From contig JAGTXO010000007.1 of the NCBI GenBank assembly GCA_019448385.1, forward strand, positions 1,054,001 to 1,118,000: 64,000 bases of DNA. The letters run 5' to 3'. The position numbers and the translations under genes are program-made. The notes beneath the pieces are model-generated. The model was given only the letters and a program-made list of their open reading frames with translations. It searched no databases and was not told where the DNA came from. The DNA is from Diacronema lutheri (lineage: Eukaryota > Haptophyta > Pavlovophyceae > Pavlovales > Pavlovaceae). The number at the start of each line of letters is the position of its first letter. Position 1 is the stretch's first letter. Below, one piece after another: positions 1 to 8,824 of this stretch.

Positions 1-912
1 ATCTTCAACGGTCGAGCTTTTGGCTGCCGAGCCGGCGAGCGGGTCGCGGCCGCTGAGCAGCGCGAGCGTGGCGAGGAGGGTGCGGAGGAGCGCGTTGAGC
101 GGCCACCACGCGAGCGCGCGCATCACGAAGGGCAGCGCGCGCATGCGCCGCGGCTCGACGCGCAAGCCGAGCGTGGCGAAGACGGCGCGCAGCTCCGCCA
201 TCGTCTCGGCGGCGAGCGCGCACGCGTCACGGTCAAGCAGCATCGGGCCGAGCGCCTTTTTGAAGATGGCGTTGGGCGCGTTCAGCATGTTGAGCATGAG
301 CTTGCCGCGTAGCTCGCACGCGTGCCGCTCGGAGGGCACGATGCGCGTGGGCACGCCCGCACGGCCGAGGAGCGCGGCGAGCGGCGCGACGCCATCGAGC
401 ACGAGCTCGACGAGGGGGCCCGCGCGGACGACGCGCCCCTCGGCATGCGCGAGCGTGGCTGAGATGGTGACCACCGCCTGGTGGATTGGCCGGTCCGCCG
501 CCGCCGCTCCGCCGAGAAGCGCGCGCATCTCGTCGGCGGCGCCAAGCCCGTTCTGCAGCAGCACGATCGGCACGCGCGCTGGGAGGTGCGCTGCAAGCAG
601 CTCGGCGACGGCCGCGTTCGCATGGCGCTTCGTGGCGACGAGCACGTACGTTGCCCCGCGCAGCCGCTCCGGCGCCTCGCCCGCGCTTGCGAACGCGGAG
701 GCGCAGGCCGCGGGAGGCAGCACGCGCGCGCGGCCCGCGATCTCCAGGGTCAGGCCGACCGACTGGACGGCCGCGCGCAGCGCGCGGCCCGTAGCCGAGT
801 CGCGCATCAAGAAGCTCACCCTCACGCCGCCCCCGGCGAGGCTGAGCTCGCCGCCAACCCAGCATCCGATCGAGCCGGCGCCGAGCACGACCACGTGATC
901 GCCGCACGACAT
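1..912 (-). CDS. Ketopantoate reductase (PanE/ApbA family), 3' end cut by window
   Basis: Likely 2-dehydropantoate 2-reductase, the NADPH-dependent step that makes pantoate for pantothenate and CoA. The reading frame starts at ATG 912 (MSCGDHVVVLGAGSIGCW) and stays open for 304 codons to the window edge, so the C-terminus lies outside. Residues 6-15 form the Rossmann GxGxxG-type loop. LLQNGLGA near residue 118 and RGKLMLNMLNAPNA near residue 205 match the family's conserved QNG and the K/N active-site block. No intron is needed. The next gene upstream on the same strand ends at 1045, so the two may share orientation but not a transcript. A different oxidoreductase of the same fold is the main alternative. 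Confidence 0.82.
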   Translation of the reverse strand, partial: MSCGDHVVVLGAGSIGCWVGGELSLAGGGVRVSFLMRDSATGRALRAAVQSVGLTLEIAGRARVLPPAACASAFASAGEAPERLRGATYVLVATKRHANAAVAELLAAHLPARVPIVLLQNGLGAADEMRALLGGAAAADRPIHQAVVTISATLAHAEGRVVRAGPLVELVLDGVAPLAALLGRAGVPTRIVPSERHACELRGKLMLNMLNAPNAIFKKALGPMLLDRDACALAAETMAELRAVFATLGLRVEPRRMRALPFVMRALAWWPLNALLRTLLATLALLSGRDPLAGSAAKSSTVED

Positions 913-1044
913 CGCTCACTTCACCCCGCGAGGCGACAAGTCAAGGGCCCTCACATGCCAGTCGAGTGTCGACTCTCAAGGTGCACAACGCCAGAGGGGG
1001 AGATCCGGAGAGGCGGACGCGAGGCGCGCGCTCCCGCGCCGCCT

Positions 1045-1682
1045 CTACGGGTTGAATGAGAGCCTTCGCAGCTTGTGGTGCACCTCGCACGTCAGCTCGC
1101 CGATGCGTGCATCGGATGAGTTGCGCTTGTCCGCGCGGCGCGCCTGCGGGCTGTGGGCAAACGCACAGGCCACCTGCCGCGTGAACTCGCCATCCATTTT
1201 GAGTGGCCAAACCAGCTCAAACATCGGGAGCTCATGCGCGCCCGCGTCGGCGACGGATGTGCCTGCGGAAATCGTGCTCGCGCTTGTCCCGCGCGGTACG
1301 GCGACGGGTCGCGCGAGGTGGAAGCCGTCGTCCTCGCGGATCGGAACGCCGCTCTCATCGAACTCGACAAAGATGACGAGAAACGCGTCCTCAAACACGG
1401 TGAACTTGTACGCCGGCGACCAGCCCGACGGCAGGAAGCTGCGTACCGACCGAATGCGCGCACGTGGGCACGGGGCAGCCGCGGCGCGCACGCACATGAA
1501 CGGTGCGACGTTGACCGCGCGTTCAGACGCTGGGCGCGCAAGCCTTTGGCGGCAAAGGACGACGCGCCGGCGCCAGGTGCGCGCATCGGCGCGCACTGCT
1601 TCACGACCGCAAAGCGCGCGATGCCCTTTGCCGGAAAGTAGGGCAGGCAGCTGACGAGGCACGGGAGCGGCAGCGCGCTCAT
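1045..1682 (-). CDS. Unknown small protein, possible organelle-targeted N-terminus
   Basis: The family is not recognised. The credible part is the C-terminal exon (1438-1045), which encodes a hydrophobic/acidic stretch (AYKFTVFEDAFLVIFVEF) and ends NP-stop at 1045. Two 5' structures are possible. ATG 1682 (MSALPLPCLVSCLPYF, signal- or transit-like) can join it through an intron 1515-1439 that keeps the frame but has a weak donor (GTCAAC). Alternatively one unspliced frame runs from an upstream ATG at 1815; an optional 57-nt GTGCGTG...CGCAG intron (1495-1439) leaves that frame unchanged. I prefer the first because its N-terminus looks like a real leader, but the exon structure is uncertain. 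Confidence 0.45.
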
Positions 1683-2163
1683 GCCGCGATGGGCGGCACG
1701 GGGCCAAGCGAGCCGCGACGATCACGCGCCGCTGCTCAGCCCCCGCCGTGTCTGGTAGGCGCCAGCGCTCTGTCTCGCTCCCGTTCGCCCTCCGCGAGGG
1801 CGAGCGGGAAGTCAAAAAGTCGGCAAGGTCCTCACAAAAAACGTGAAAACTGAAAAGGAATTTAAAGGTTTTTCTATTGAGGGCCCGTTTTACGTTTTGG
1901 TGCTGCGACTGGTCTTCTCAACGCGCTCTTCGAGACACGCGCGTCAGCTCGACCCAAGGTGAGAGGTGCACGCCCCTGCACGGCACGGCGCGGCCCGCGC
2001 CCTCGCTCGCCTTTGGCGGTTGCACGGCGCGCGATGCGCGCGCGCCGTACGCCCGCGCCATCTGGACGCGCAACCTCCTGCGCTGCGCACCCGTTGCCCA
2101 TCTCACGCACCGTCGATCATCGCGGGCGCACGCATGCGCAATCCGCCTGTTTGTGTCCGCAGG
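1683..2163. other. Intergenic spacer with a short AT-rich patch
   Basis: I see no supportable gene. A patch rich in A and T near 1815-1885 stands out from the GC-rich surroundings and sits between two divergent genes. The last bases (gtgtccgcag at 2154-2163) look like a 3' splice site directly before the CHCH gene's ATG, so a 5' UTR intron or a tiny upstream exon of that gene is possible. Confidence 0.4.
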
Positions 2164-2625
2164 ATGGGTTTCGCTCGCTCCAAGAACAACTCGTCGGCCC
2201 CGTCGCGCGGCGCGTCCACCATGGCCGCACCGCCTCGCCCGGCCACGTCCATGGCGTCGCCCGCCGCCCCCTCGGCGTTCGCGCCAAAGCCAGCGCCGCC
2301 GCCTGTGGCTGCCCAGAGCGCGCTGCCCCCAGCTGCGGCCTCGGCTGGGCCAAGCATGATGGGGACGATGGCCTCGTCGGCAGCCGGCTCGATGATGGGC
2401 TCCGCCATGGGCCACATGATGTTTGGCGGCGGCGGCTCGTCAGCGGCACCGGTCGCCGCGCCGGCTGCGGCGGTCGCGGCGGGCTCCGCGGCATCGGGTG
2501 GCCTGCTGTGCGGCGTCGAGACGCGTAGCTTCCTGCAGTGCATGACGGAGACCAACAACCAGTTCGAGCGCTGCGACCACATCTACGACATGCTCAAGCA
2601 GTGCGCCGTGAAGAGCGGCATCTAG
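2164..2625 (+). CDS. CHCHD2/CHCHD10/Mix17-type twin CX9C mitochondrial protein
   Basis: 153-residue protein of the CHCHD2/Mix17 family, imported into the mitochondrial intermembrane space by the Mia40 disulfide relay and linked to respiratory-chain upkeep. The C-terminus carries a textbook twin CX9C pair: C-GVETRSFLQ-C and C-DHIYDMLKQ-C. Before it is an Ala/Pro/Met-rich middle with a short glycine-rich hydrophobic segment (GSAMGHMMFGGGG), as in the family. The N-terminus is basic and Ser/Ala-rich (MGFARSKNNSSAPSRG). ATG 2164 is chosen because the family begins with a similar basic stretch; the bases before it look like an acceptor site. Single exon, TAG at 2623-2625. Confidence 0.88.
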   Translation: MGFARSKNNSSAPSRGASTMAAPPRPATSMASPAAPSAFAPKPAPPPVAAQSALPPAAASAGPSMMGTMASSAAGSMMGSAMGHMMFGGGGSSAAPVAAPAAAVAAGSAASGGLLCGVETRSFLQCMTETNNQFERCDHIYDMLKQCAVKSGI

Positions 2626-2850
2626 GCCCTCCGAGGCGGGCGGCCAGGGCTCTGGAGATGTGTGCCACGCGCAGCACGCCGGCCTCGGCGCCTCGTATGG
2701 CGACAGCACGTGCGCAATGGGCGTGCGTGTCTGCAGCTTCAGAGCAGCGAACGAGTGTCGCGCGGTCGAGCGCATCCTCGCCTACGCCGGCCGTGGCAGC
2801 CGCGCGGCCGTGCCAGTCGGTTTGCGCTTTTGCAACGTGAAACGGTCAGA

Positions 2851-4018
2851 ATGCGTGGCCGATTGCTTCTCGCCGGCTGGGCGTCCGTGTGCGCGGGTGC
2901 GCTGCCCTCCGGCTCGCCTTCTGCACGGGCTGCGCGGCGCACGGGCTCACGGCTACTGAGCGCGTCGGCCGTTGCACCCGGCGCCGAGCCTGCGTTTGAC
3001 GCGCTCACGTTCCCGGGATACACACTCGAGCCTGACGCGAAGACGGGCGTAGGCGGCTGGCTTGCGCACCGACGGCAGCTCGAGATGCCCGGCTCAGGCC
3101 CTGGCGACCAGTGGGTCCTGGACATACTGCCTGAGCTTGCACGCGCGCGTGGCCTCGGCGCCGGCGCGTTTGGCGGCGGCGCGCACCCTCCTCGCATTCT
3201 CGTGCTATATGGCTCCTTGCGCGAGCCGCGCGCTTTCTCCAAGCTGCTCGCCTTCGAATTCGCGCGGCTTCTTGAGGCGCTCGGCTGTGACGTGCGCACG
3301 TTTGACCCGCACGGCCTTCCGGTGCGCGATCCGTCGCTCGAGGGGCACGGCAAGGTGGCCGAGCTGCGCGCGCTGTCCGAATGGTCCGAGGGGCATGTCT
3401 GGGTCTCGCCTGAGCTGCACGGCGCGCTGAGCGGCGCGTTCAAGAACCAGATCGACTGGCTCCCACTCAACAGCGGGTCGGTGCGGCCAACGCAGGGCCG
3501 CACCGTCTGCCTCGCGCAGGTCAATGGCGGTTCGCAGTCGTTCAACGTGGTCAACGCGCTCCGGCTGCTCGCTCGCTGGATGCGAATGCCATGCTGCACG
3601 AACCAGTCCTCAGTGCCAAAGGCGTGGCTCGAGTTTGACGACGACGGGCGGATGCGCGACTCGCCGCTGCGCGATCGCGTCGTCGACGTTGCCGAGGAGT
3701 GCGCGCGCGCGGTCGCTCGCGCGCAGCCAGCAAACGCGGCGTGCGCGGGCTCACGTTGCGCGCACCGGCGCGCGCGCGCCGCGTTCGCTGCGTTCGCGTG
3801 GGCGCCTGGCCGCGCGCGTTTCGCCACCGCGCGCTTGGGCGCTCGGCACCATCGGCGGGTGGCGCAGGTTCTTCAAGTTCACGCTGCTGCTCCGCCCGCA
3901 GACCGAGCTGCTCAACGACCGCTTCTCGGAGCGCAGGGAGCGCGAGCGCGAGGGGCGGCTCCTCACGCAGGCTGAGAAGGAGGCGCGCGGCGCGGCCGCG
4001 GCAGCGGCAAGCGCGTGA
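2851..4018 (+). CDS. arsH: ArsH-type NADPH-dependent FMN reductase
   Basis: Flavodoxin-fold NADPH:FMN oxidoreductase of the ArsH family, associated with resistance to organoarsenicals and quinone/oxidative stress. Exons 2851-3698 and 3868-4018 (332 aa). The intron 3699-3867 (GTGCGCG...GCGCAG) joins DVAEE to [15 protein letters not shown], restoring the ArsH C-terminal block that unspliced sequence lacks. The flavin phosphate loop is visible as [32 protein letters not shown] and [16 protein letters not shown] follow. The first 25 residues ([19 protein letters not shown]) look like a signal peptide or organelle leader, unlike bacterial ArsH. A gene of bacterial origin is plausible, but it already carries a host-style intron. 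Confidence 0.88.
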
Positions 4019-4150
4019 AGCCCCGTGCACATTGTACGCAGGGGCGGCAGGGCCTTTGGGAGCCCTGCCAGCCGACTAGCGTCAAGAGAGCCGGGCGCGC
4101 ACGGCCGCCCTAATGTTCGCGTGGAGGGCGCTGACGGGCTCTCACAGGAG

Positions 4151-5377
4151 TCAGGAGAAGACGTGCGCATCGGCGTGGCCGAGCTGCGCGAGCGCGGCCC
4201 GCGCTGCATCGTTGAACGCCGGCGGCCCGCACACGAAGACCTGCACGGCCGCGCTCGGCCGCGGCAGGGCCTTGCTCAGCAGCTCGGCGCTCAGCCGGCC
4301 GCCCGACTCGTTCGAGCAGCAGTGCTGCACGCGCAGCCACGCGGCGTGCCGGCGCGCGAGGCGCTCGAGCTCCGCGCGCAAGAGCACGCCGGCGCGGCTG
4401 GTGTTGAACGTGAGGAGCAGCACCTCCACGCCACTTTGCCCGCCGCCATCGTGCGCGCGACACAGGCTCGTCAGCAGTTGGAGCATCGGCGTCACGCCGG
4501 TGCCGCCCGCGAGCATAGCAACGGCACGCGTCGTCGAGCGCACGCCCACAGCGCACCCGCCGAGCGGTCCGCGGTATAGCAGCTTCGCGCCCGCATCGAG
4601 CGCGCCGAGCGGCCGCGAGAGGTGGCCGTGGGCGTACGGACGTACGAGCAGTTCAAATGACGTGCCGGCTTGCGTCGGCGAACTGTCGGCGGCGAGCGCA
4701 GCGCCGGGCGGGAGCACAAATGGCGTGTAGGGGCGGCGCGCCGGCCTCGCACTGCCCAGCCCGGCGGGCAATGTGACCATCAAGTGCGCGCCGCGCGCCC
4801 AGGCCGACTGGTCGCCGCCCGGCAGCGGTCCGCCAACCGTCAATCGGACTGCGTCGTCACTCGCTGACGTGGACGCGACGACGGTGCCCTCGATCCAGCC
4901 GTCGACGCCTGCCGCGGGCGGCGCCGCGGCTGCATTCGCGCGCTGCTGCTTCGTGCCCCCGCCGCGCAGCTTCACGAGAAGCCCGCCGCCGCCCGCGCCT
5001 CGCGCGGGCGCAGCCGCGAGCGTGCCGAGCTCGAGTGCGCCGCACAGCTCGTGCGCGTTGACAAACGGATGGTACTGGGCAAAGGCGTCGGTCGCGTCGT
5101 CACCGAGCACTTGCGCAAATATGGCAGCGCCACCCGGATGGTACTCGAGATAGGGCGTAACATTGTACACGCGTCCACTGATCGCGCACCAGCCGTCGTC
5201 GAGCGTCGAGTGGCGCTGGAGCTCATCGATCGAGATGGTGCGGAATGGCGCGCCGCGCCGGCCCGCGAGATCTGGCTCGGCGTCGCACCGCTTCGCCCAG
5301 TGGAAGAGCGAGCGCCCCGGCTTGAGAGGGACCTTGCCCGGCTTTTGCCCTTCGCGCACGCTCGCCACCGGCGCCAT
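4151..5377 (-). CDS. Cytochrome b5 / NAD(P)H-cytochrome b5 reductase fusion (Ncb5or-like)
   Basis: 408-residue single-exon protein. The order is N-terminal cytochrome b5 domain with heme motif YLEYHPGG (about residues 72-80) and second heme histidine in YHPFVNAHE, a linker, then a ferredoxin-reductase module with the FAD site (ARRPYTPFVLPP) and the NAD site (AMLAGGTGVTPMLQLL, then VFVCGPPAFNDAA). This order, plus the basic segment SLFHWAKRC before the b5 domain, fits CYB5R4/Ncb5or, which passes electrons from NAD(P)H through FAD to its own heme; no separate CS domain is obvious. I start at ATG 5377 because the frame upstream of it has no other ATG. Convergent with arsH, divergent from the next gene across 159 bp. 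Confidence 0.85.
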   Translation of the reverse strand: MAPVASVREGQKPGKVPLKPGRSLFHWAKRCDAEPDLAGRRGAPFRTISIDELQRHSTLDDGWCAISGRVYNVTPYLEYHPGGAAIFAQVLGDDATDAFAQYHPFVNAHELCGALELGTLAAAPARGAGGGGLLVKLRGGGTKQQRANAAAAPPAAGVDGWIEGTVVASTSASDDAVRLTVGGPLPGGDQSAWARGAHLMVTLPAGLGSARPARRPYTPFVLPPGAALAADSSPTQAGTSFELLVRPYAHGHLSRPLGALDAGAKLLYRGPLGGCAVGVRSTTRAVAMLAGGTGVTPMLQLLTSLCRAHDGGGQSGVEVLLLTFNTSRAGVLLRAELERLARRHAAWLRVQHCCSNESGGRLSAELLSKALPRPSAAVQVFVCGPPAFNDAARAALAQLGHADAHVFS

Positions 5378-5536
5378 GGCCACGCCCGGAGTCTGTATTG
5401 GGTTCACTTATCGGTTCCGGACTCATTATAACTCCGGGGCAAGGAAGACACCTCCCCCTTCTTTTCCCCCCTTCCCACCCACCCAGGGACTGGCCTGCAC
5501 GCGCGGCGAGAAGCGACGCTGGCGCGGCGCGAGCCG
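5378..5536. promoter_or_regulatory. Divergent promoter region between b5-reductase and AMZ-like genes
   Basis: 159 bp separate two start codons pointing away from each other, so both promoters must lie here or inside the genes. It holds a pyrimidine-rich run on the plus strand (about 5451-5486). No TATA box or named factor site is evident. Confidence 0.35.
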
Positions 5537-6928
5537 ATGCACACCCATGTAGGGTCGCTTCCCACGCTCGTCAGCATCGCTCGCTCGGACGTGGCCGATC
5601 CGCGCGAGCAGGTGGGCGCCCTCCTCTCGCGCTGCGCGACACTCTCGTCGGGCATCTCGGAGCTTTCGATGCGCTGGGACGCGCAACTGAGCCAATGGGA
5701 CGCGTTGCTCGACCAGGCGGTGATATCCGTGTTTCCACGCGACGTACAGGCGCGGCTCGGCAGCAGCGTGCACGAGACAGTCCTCGCAGCAGCGGGCAAG
5801 GGCGGCGACCAGCGGCTGCGCGACGCCGCGGCGCAGATCCGGAGGAGCGCACACCGCCACTCGGAGATCGGCATCGAGCCCGTCGCCGACATGAGCGGCA
5901 TCTGCGACGTCGAGGGCACATCGCTGCGCCATTATCCGAAGGCGAAGGCCACCGACTCGCACTTCAAGTCGACGCTCGCGAGGGCGCTCATGCCTGTGCC
6001 GGCCTTCTTCCGGCCGGCGCGCGGCTTTGGCCTGCCGTCGCTGCCTGCGCGGAGCTCGGGCGCGGTGGGTGGCTTTGACGCAAACGCGCTCACCGCCGCG
6101 GAGCAGCACTCGACACCGCACCAGCAGAGCTTTGGCGCGTTCACGGCCAGCGCGCGCAAGCTGTCTGCGCGCCACGTCCTCGGGCTGCTTGTCGTCGGCA
6201 AGGTGCCCGCCGAGCTCGCGCGCGCGGCGGAGGGGGCGGCGCGTGCGCTCAGCGGGTTGCAGATTGAGCTGCTACCGCCGGTGCTCAAGCTCGTGCGCAA
6301 GGCCAAGCTTGTGAGCGACGACCTCGCCGCTGCCGCGCTCGCGGCCGCGCGTGGCGCAGAGCAGTCGCTCGGCGTCAGCCAGCAGATCGCAGCGACCCTC
6401 GTCGTCGTCGCCGCACCGCTCGAGTTCGCCGAGGAGGGCGGCGCGGCGCTCGGCTTGGGTAAGGTGCTGCTCATCTCAACATTGCAGCCGCAGCCGCAGC
6501 CGCCGTACCCCGCCGCTGTGGCCGGCGTCACGCGCTTGGGCGGCGCCGGGCCGACGGCGCGGCTCAGCAACGACGAGCAGCTCGCGCGGCTCGGCAACGA
6601 CGAGCAGCGCCGTGCGGCGATCGTGAGCATCGTGGTGCGCACGCAGCGCGCGCTCGGCCGTTTCATTGGCATCGACGGCTGCAGCGCGTTCCGCTGCGTG
6701 TTCGCGGCGCTCGAGCACAACGTGTGCATGCACCACTGCCCACTTTGCTTGCGCAAGGTGTTGTGGGCGACGCCCGCGCGACTTGAAGAATTGTACGAAA
6801 CGCAGCGTCAGCACCTCCTCAACTGCGGCGGCGCGCGGCTCTTCCAGCCCGAGCTGCGCTGGCTCGACGCACGCATGCGCTTCCTTTTCGAAGACGGGCG
6901 CCTGCTCGACCATCGACACTCTACCTGA
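5537..6928 (+). CDS. Archaemetzincin-like protein lacking the HExxH zinc site
   Basis: 463-residue single-exon protein. The C-terminal 130 residues follow the layout of archaemetzincin proteases (AMZ): a helix with the zinc site, GIEHC, a second Cys block, then CPxCLRK. Here the pattern reads RALGRFIGIDGC (about residues 377-388), FRCVF, and HCPLCLRKV. All three zinc-binding His and the catalytic Glu of HExxHxxGxxH are absent, while the structural Cys residues and the LRK tail remain. Family membership is inferred from this spacing; the N-terminal 250 residues are not recognised. If correct it is a pseudoprotease. An unrelated Cys-rich zinc protein is the alternative. Frame quality is strong and uninterrupted. 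Confidence 0.6.
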   Translation: MHTHVGSLPTLVSIARSDVADPREQVGALLSRCATLSSGISELSMRWDAQLSQWDALLDQAVISVFPRDVQARLGSSVHETVLAAAGKGGDQRLRDAAAQIRRSAHRHSEIGIEPVADMSGICDVEGTSLRHYPKAKATDSHFKSTLARALMPVPAFFRPARGFGLPSLPARSSGAVGGFDANALTAAEQHSTPHQQSFGAFTASARKLSARHVLGLLVVGKVPAELARAAEGAARALSGLQIELLPPVLKLVRKAKLVSDDLAAAALAAARGAEQSLGVSQQIAATLVVVAAPLEFAEEGGAALGLGKVLLISTLQPQPQPPYPAAVAGVTRLGGAGPTARLSNDEQLARLGNDEQRRAAIVSIVVRTQRALGRFIGIDGCSAFRCVFAALEHNVCMHHCPLCLRKVLWATPARLEELYETQRQHLLNCGGARLFQPELRWLDARMRFLFEDGRLLDHRHST

Positions 6929-7142
6929 CTGGTTGACACTCCACCTGACGGTCCAAAGGAGGATCGACGGTCGGCCACATCCTCCGCTCGCTACGTTCGT
7001 CGCGCGTCGGCCCTGTGTGCAGCGCCAAGCCGCCGCCCCCTCCCGTTCCCCCTCCCGCCCTCCCCCCTGCTCCCGGCCCGTCCCTCCCACCCGACTCTGA
7101 AAAGCGTCTCGACTTTCGACGACTGCTGGCGGCTTCCAGCAA

Positions 7143-8558
7143 ATGATGGCGGCCGTCACATTCGTGAGAATTCTGTGCTGCGCAGGGGCGGGAACTGCAC
7201 GGTCCGTCGCGCGGCCGAGGCACTGTGGCGCGCAGGTCCAGATGGTCTCGACACCGCTGCGTTCGCCGTCTGCCGTCGCGGCCGTCACGGCCGTGCCACC
7301 GTCGTCCGCACCGGAGCTGGATCCGGTCGCGCGCTTTGTCGACGAGAACCCGTATATTCGTCGGATGCTTGCCTACCCGGTGGGCTTTGTGAGCGCGTCC
7401 AACTGGCTTGCGTCGAGCATTTACGTGGCGGCCAAGCTGCGTGTCTTCGATGCGCTCTCGCACGGCCCGCGCACCGTCGCGCAGATCGCCACGGAGGTCG
7501 ACGCCGACGTGGACGCGCTCGCGCGGCTGCTGCGCGCGCTCGGTGGGCAGGGCCCGGTGCCCGGCGTCCTAATCGAGGTGTTCGATTCGCCGCTGCCGTT
7601 TGCGCCGGCCATGCTGCTGCCTGCGCTGCCGCAGCTCCCCTTCTCCGCACCGCGCGCGCCGGCGCTCATCGAGGAGAGCGAACGCCGGTACGCCCTGACG
7701 CCGCTCGGCGCGCTCTTGCGCACGGACGCGGTCGGCTCGATGCGGCCGTGGGCCATCTTCAGCGGCGAGGAGCTCGGGCGCGCGTGGAGCAACGGGTTGC
7801 TCGAGGCCGTGCGTAACGGCAAGCCCGACTTTGGCGCGAGCCAGCGCGCGCCGGCCTCGGCAGCGCCCTCCGGCTTTTTCGAGTACATGGCGGCCCACGC
7901 GGACGCGGGCGCGCGCTTCGACGCGAGCATGGAGGCGGTGAGCGAATACGCGGGAATCTTCGACGGGCTTGGGCTCTTCGACTGGTCGCTCGGCGGGCGC
8001 GCCTCGACGATCGTCGACGTGGGCGGCGGGACGGGCACGATGCTGTGCGCCATACTCAAAGCGCACAGGACGCTACGCGGCACCCTTTTTGATCGGAGCG
8101 AAGTGCTCGGACGCGCGCCAGCCGTCCTGCAGCGCGCGGCGCCGGGCGTGCGCGAGCGTGTCGAGCTCGTGCCGGGCAGCTTCTTCGATGCGCCGAGCAT
8201 CCCCGCCGGCGCGGACGTGTACGTGCTCAAGAACATTGCGCACGATTGGGCGGACGACGATGCTGCGCGGCTGCTGCGCTGCGTCGGCAGCGCGATGCGC
8301 GCGGACTCGGTGCTCGTCCTTCTCGACGTCGTGCGCTCGGCGCGGCTCGGGTACGAGCCGTGGGTGCTCGACTTTGCCGATTTTTACGACCTCAACATGC
8401 TCGTAACTGTCGGTGGCAAGGAGAGGAGCCGCGCCGAGTGGGAGCGGCTCCTGCACTCAGCCGGCTTCGAGCTCGTGTCGATCCGCGCGGGCGCCGAGCG
8501 CGGCGTTTCGGCGATCGAGGCCACGCTGCGCGCCGGTGGCAGCCCCTCGCTGCCGTAG
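7143..8558 (+). CDS. SAM-dependent O-methyltransferase (ASMT/COMT-like)
   Basis: 471-residue class I methyltransferase of the O-methyltransferase_2 family (acetylserotonin, caffeate and hydroxyneurosporene O-methyltransferases). An N-terminal winged-helix dimerisation segment (about 75-200) is followed by the catalytic fold: SAM loop IVDVGGGTGTMLCAIL (near 290), LFDRSEVL, and KNIAHDWADDDAARLL holding the catalytic-base His region. The first 60 residues look like an organelle leader. An insertion rich in Pro/Leu (about 140-180) interrupts the usual N-terminal domain. The substrate cannot be told; melatonin-type, phenolic or carotenoid substrates are all possible. Single exon; TAG at 8556-8558. 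Confidence 0.82.
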   Translation: MMAAVTFVRILCCAGAGTARSVARPRHCGAQVQMVSTPLRSPSAVAAVTAVPPSSAPELDPVARFVDENPYIRRMLAYPVGFVSASNWLASSIYVAAKLRVFDALSHGPRTVAQIATEVDADVDALARLLRALGGQGPVPGVLIEVFDSPLPFAPAMLLPALPQLPFSAPRAPALIEESERRYALTPLGALLRTDAVGSMRPWAIFSGEELGRAWSNGLLEAVRNGKPDFGASQRAPASAAPSGFFEYMAAHADAGARFDASMEAVSEYAGIFDGLGLFDWSLGGRASTIVDVGGGTGTMLCAILKAHRTLRGTLFDRSEVLGRAPAVLQRAAPGVRERVELVPGSFFDAPSIPAGADVYVLKNIAHDWADDDAARLLRCVGSAMRADSVLVLLDVVRSARLGYEPWVLDFADFYDLNMLVTVGGKERSRAEWERLLHSAGFELVSIRAGAERGVSAIEATLRAGGSPSLP

Positions 8559-8824
8559 GTCTTTGTAGGCGGCGACCGTCACGGTTCTGTGCGTACATGA
8601 GTGACGCCGCCGCAGAGCCCTTTTTTCCTTGCGATGCGTGCCCGCCAAAATTGGCCGCATCCCCCTCCGATGCAATGTGCGCTCAACACGCGCCCTGCTA
8701 CGACGCCACAGCAGCACCAAGCGCGCGCACATGCCGCACGAGCGGCCACGGCGCCGCGCCGCGAGCCCAAGCACCACCGCGCGCGCGATCTCTCGCGCGC
8801 AGCGTGCGCTGGCTGCGCGCCGCA

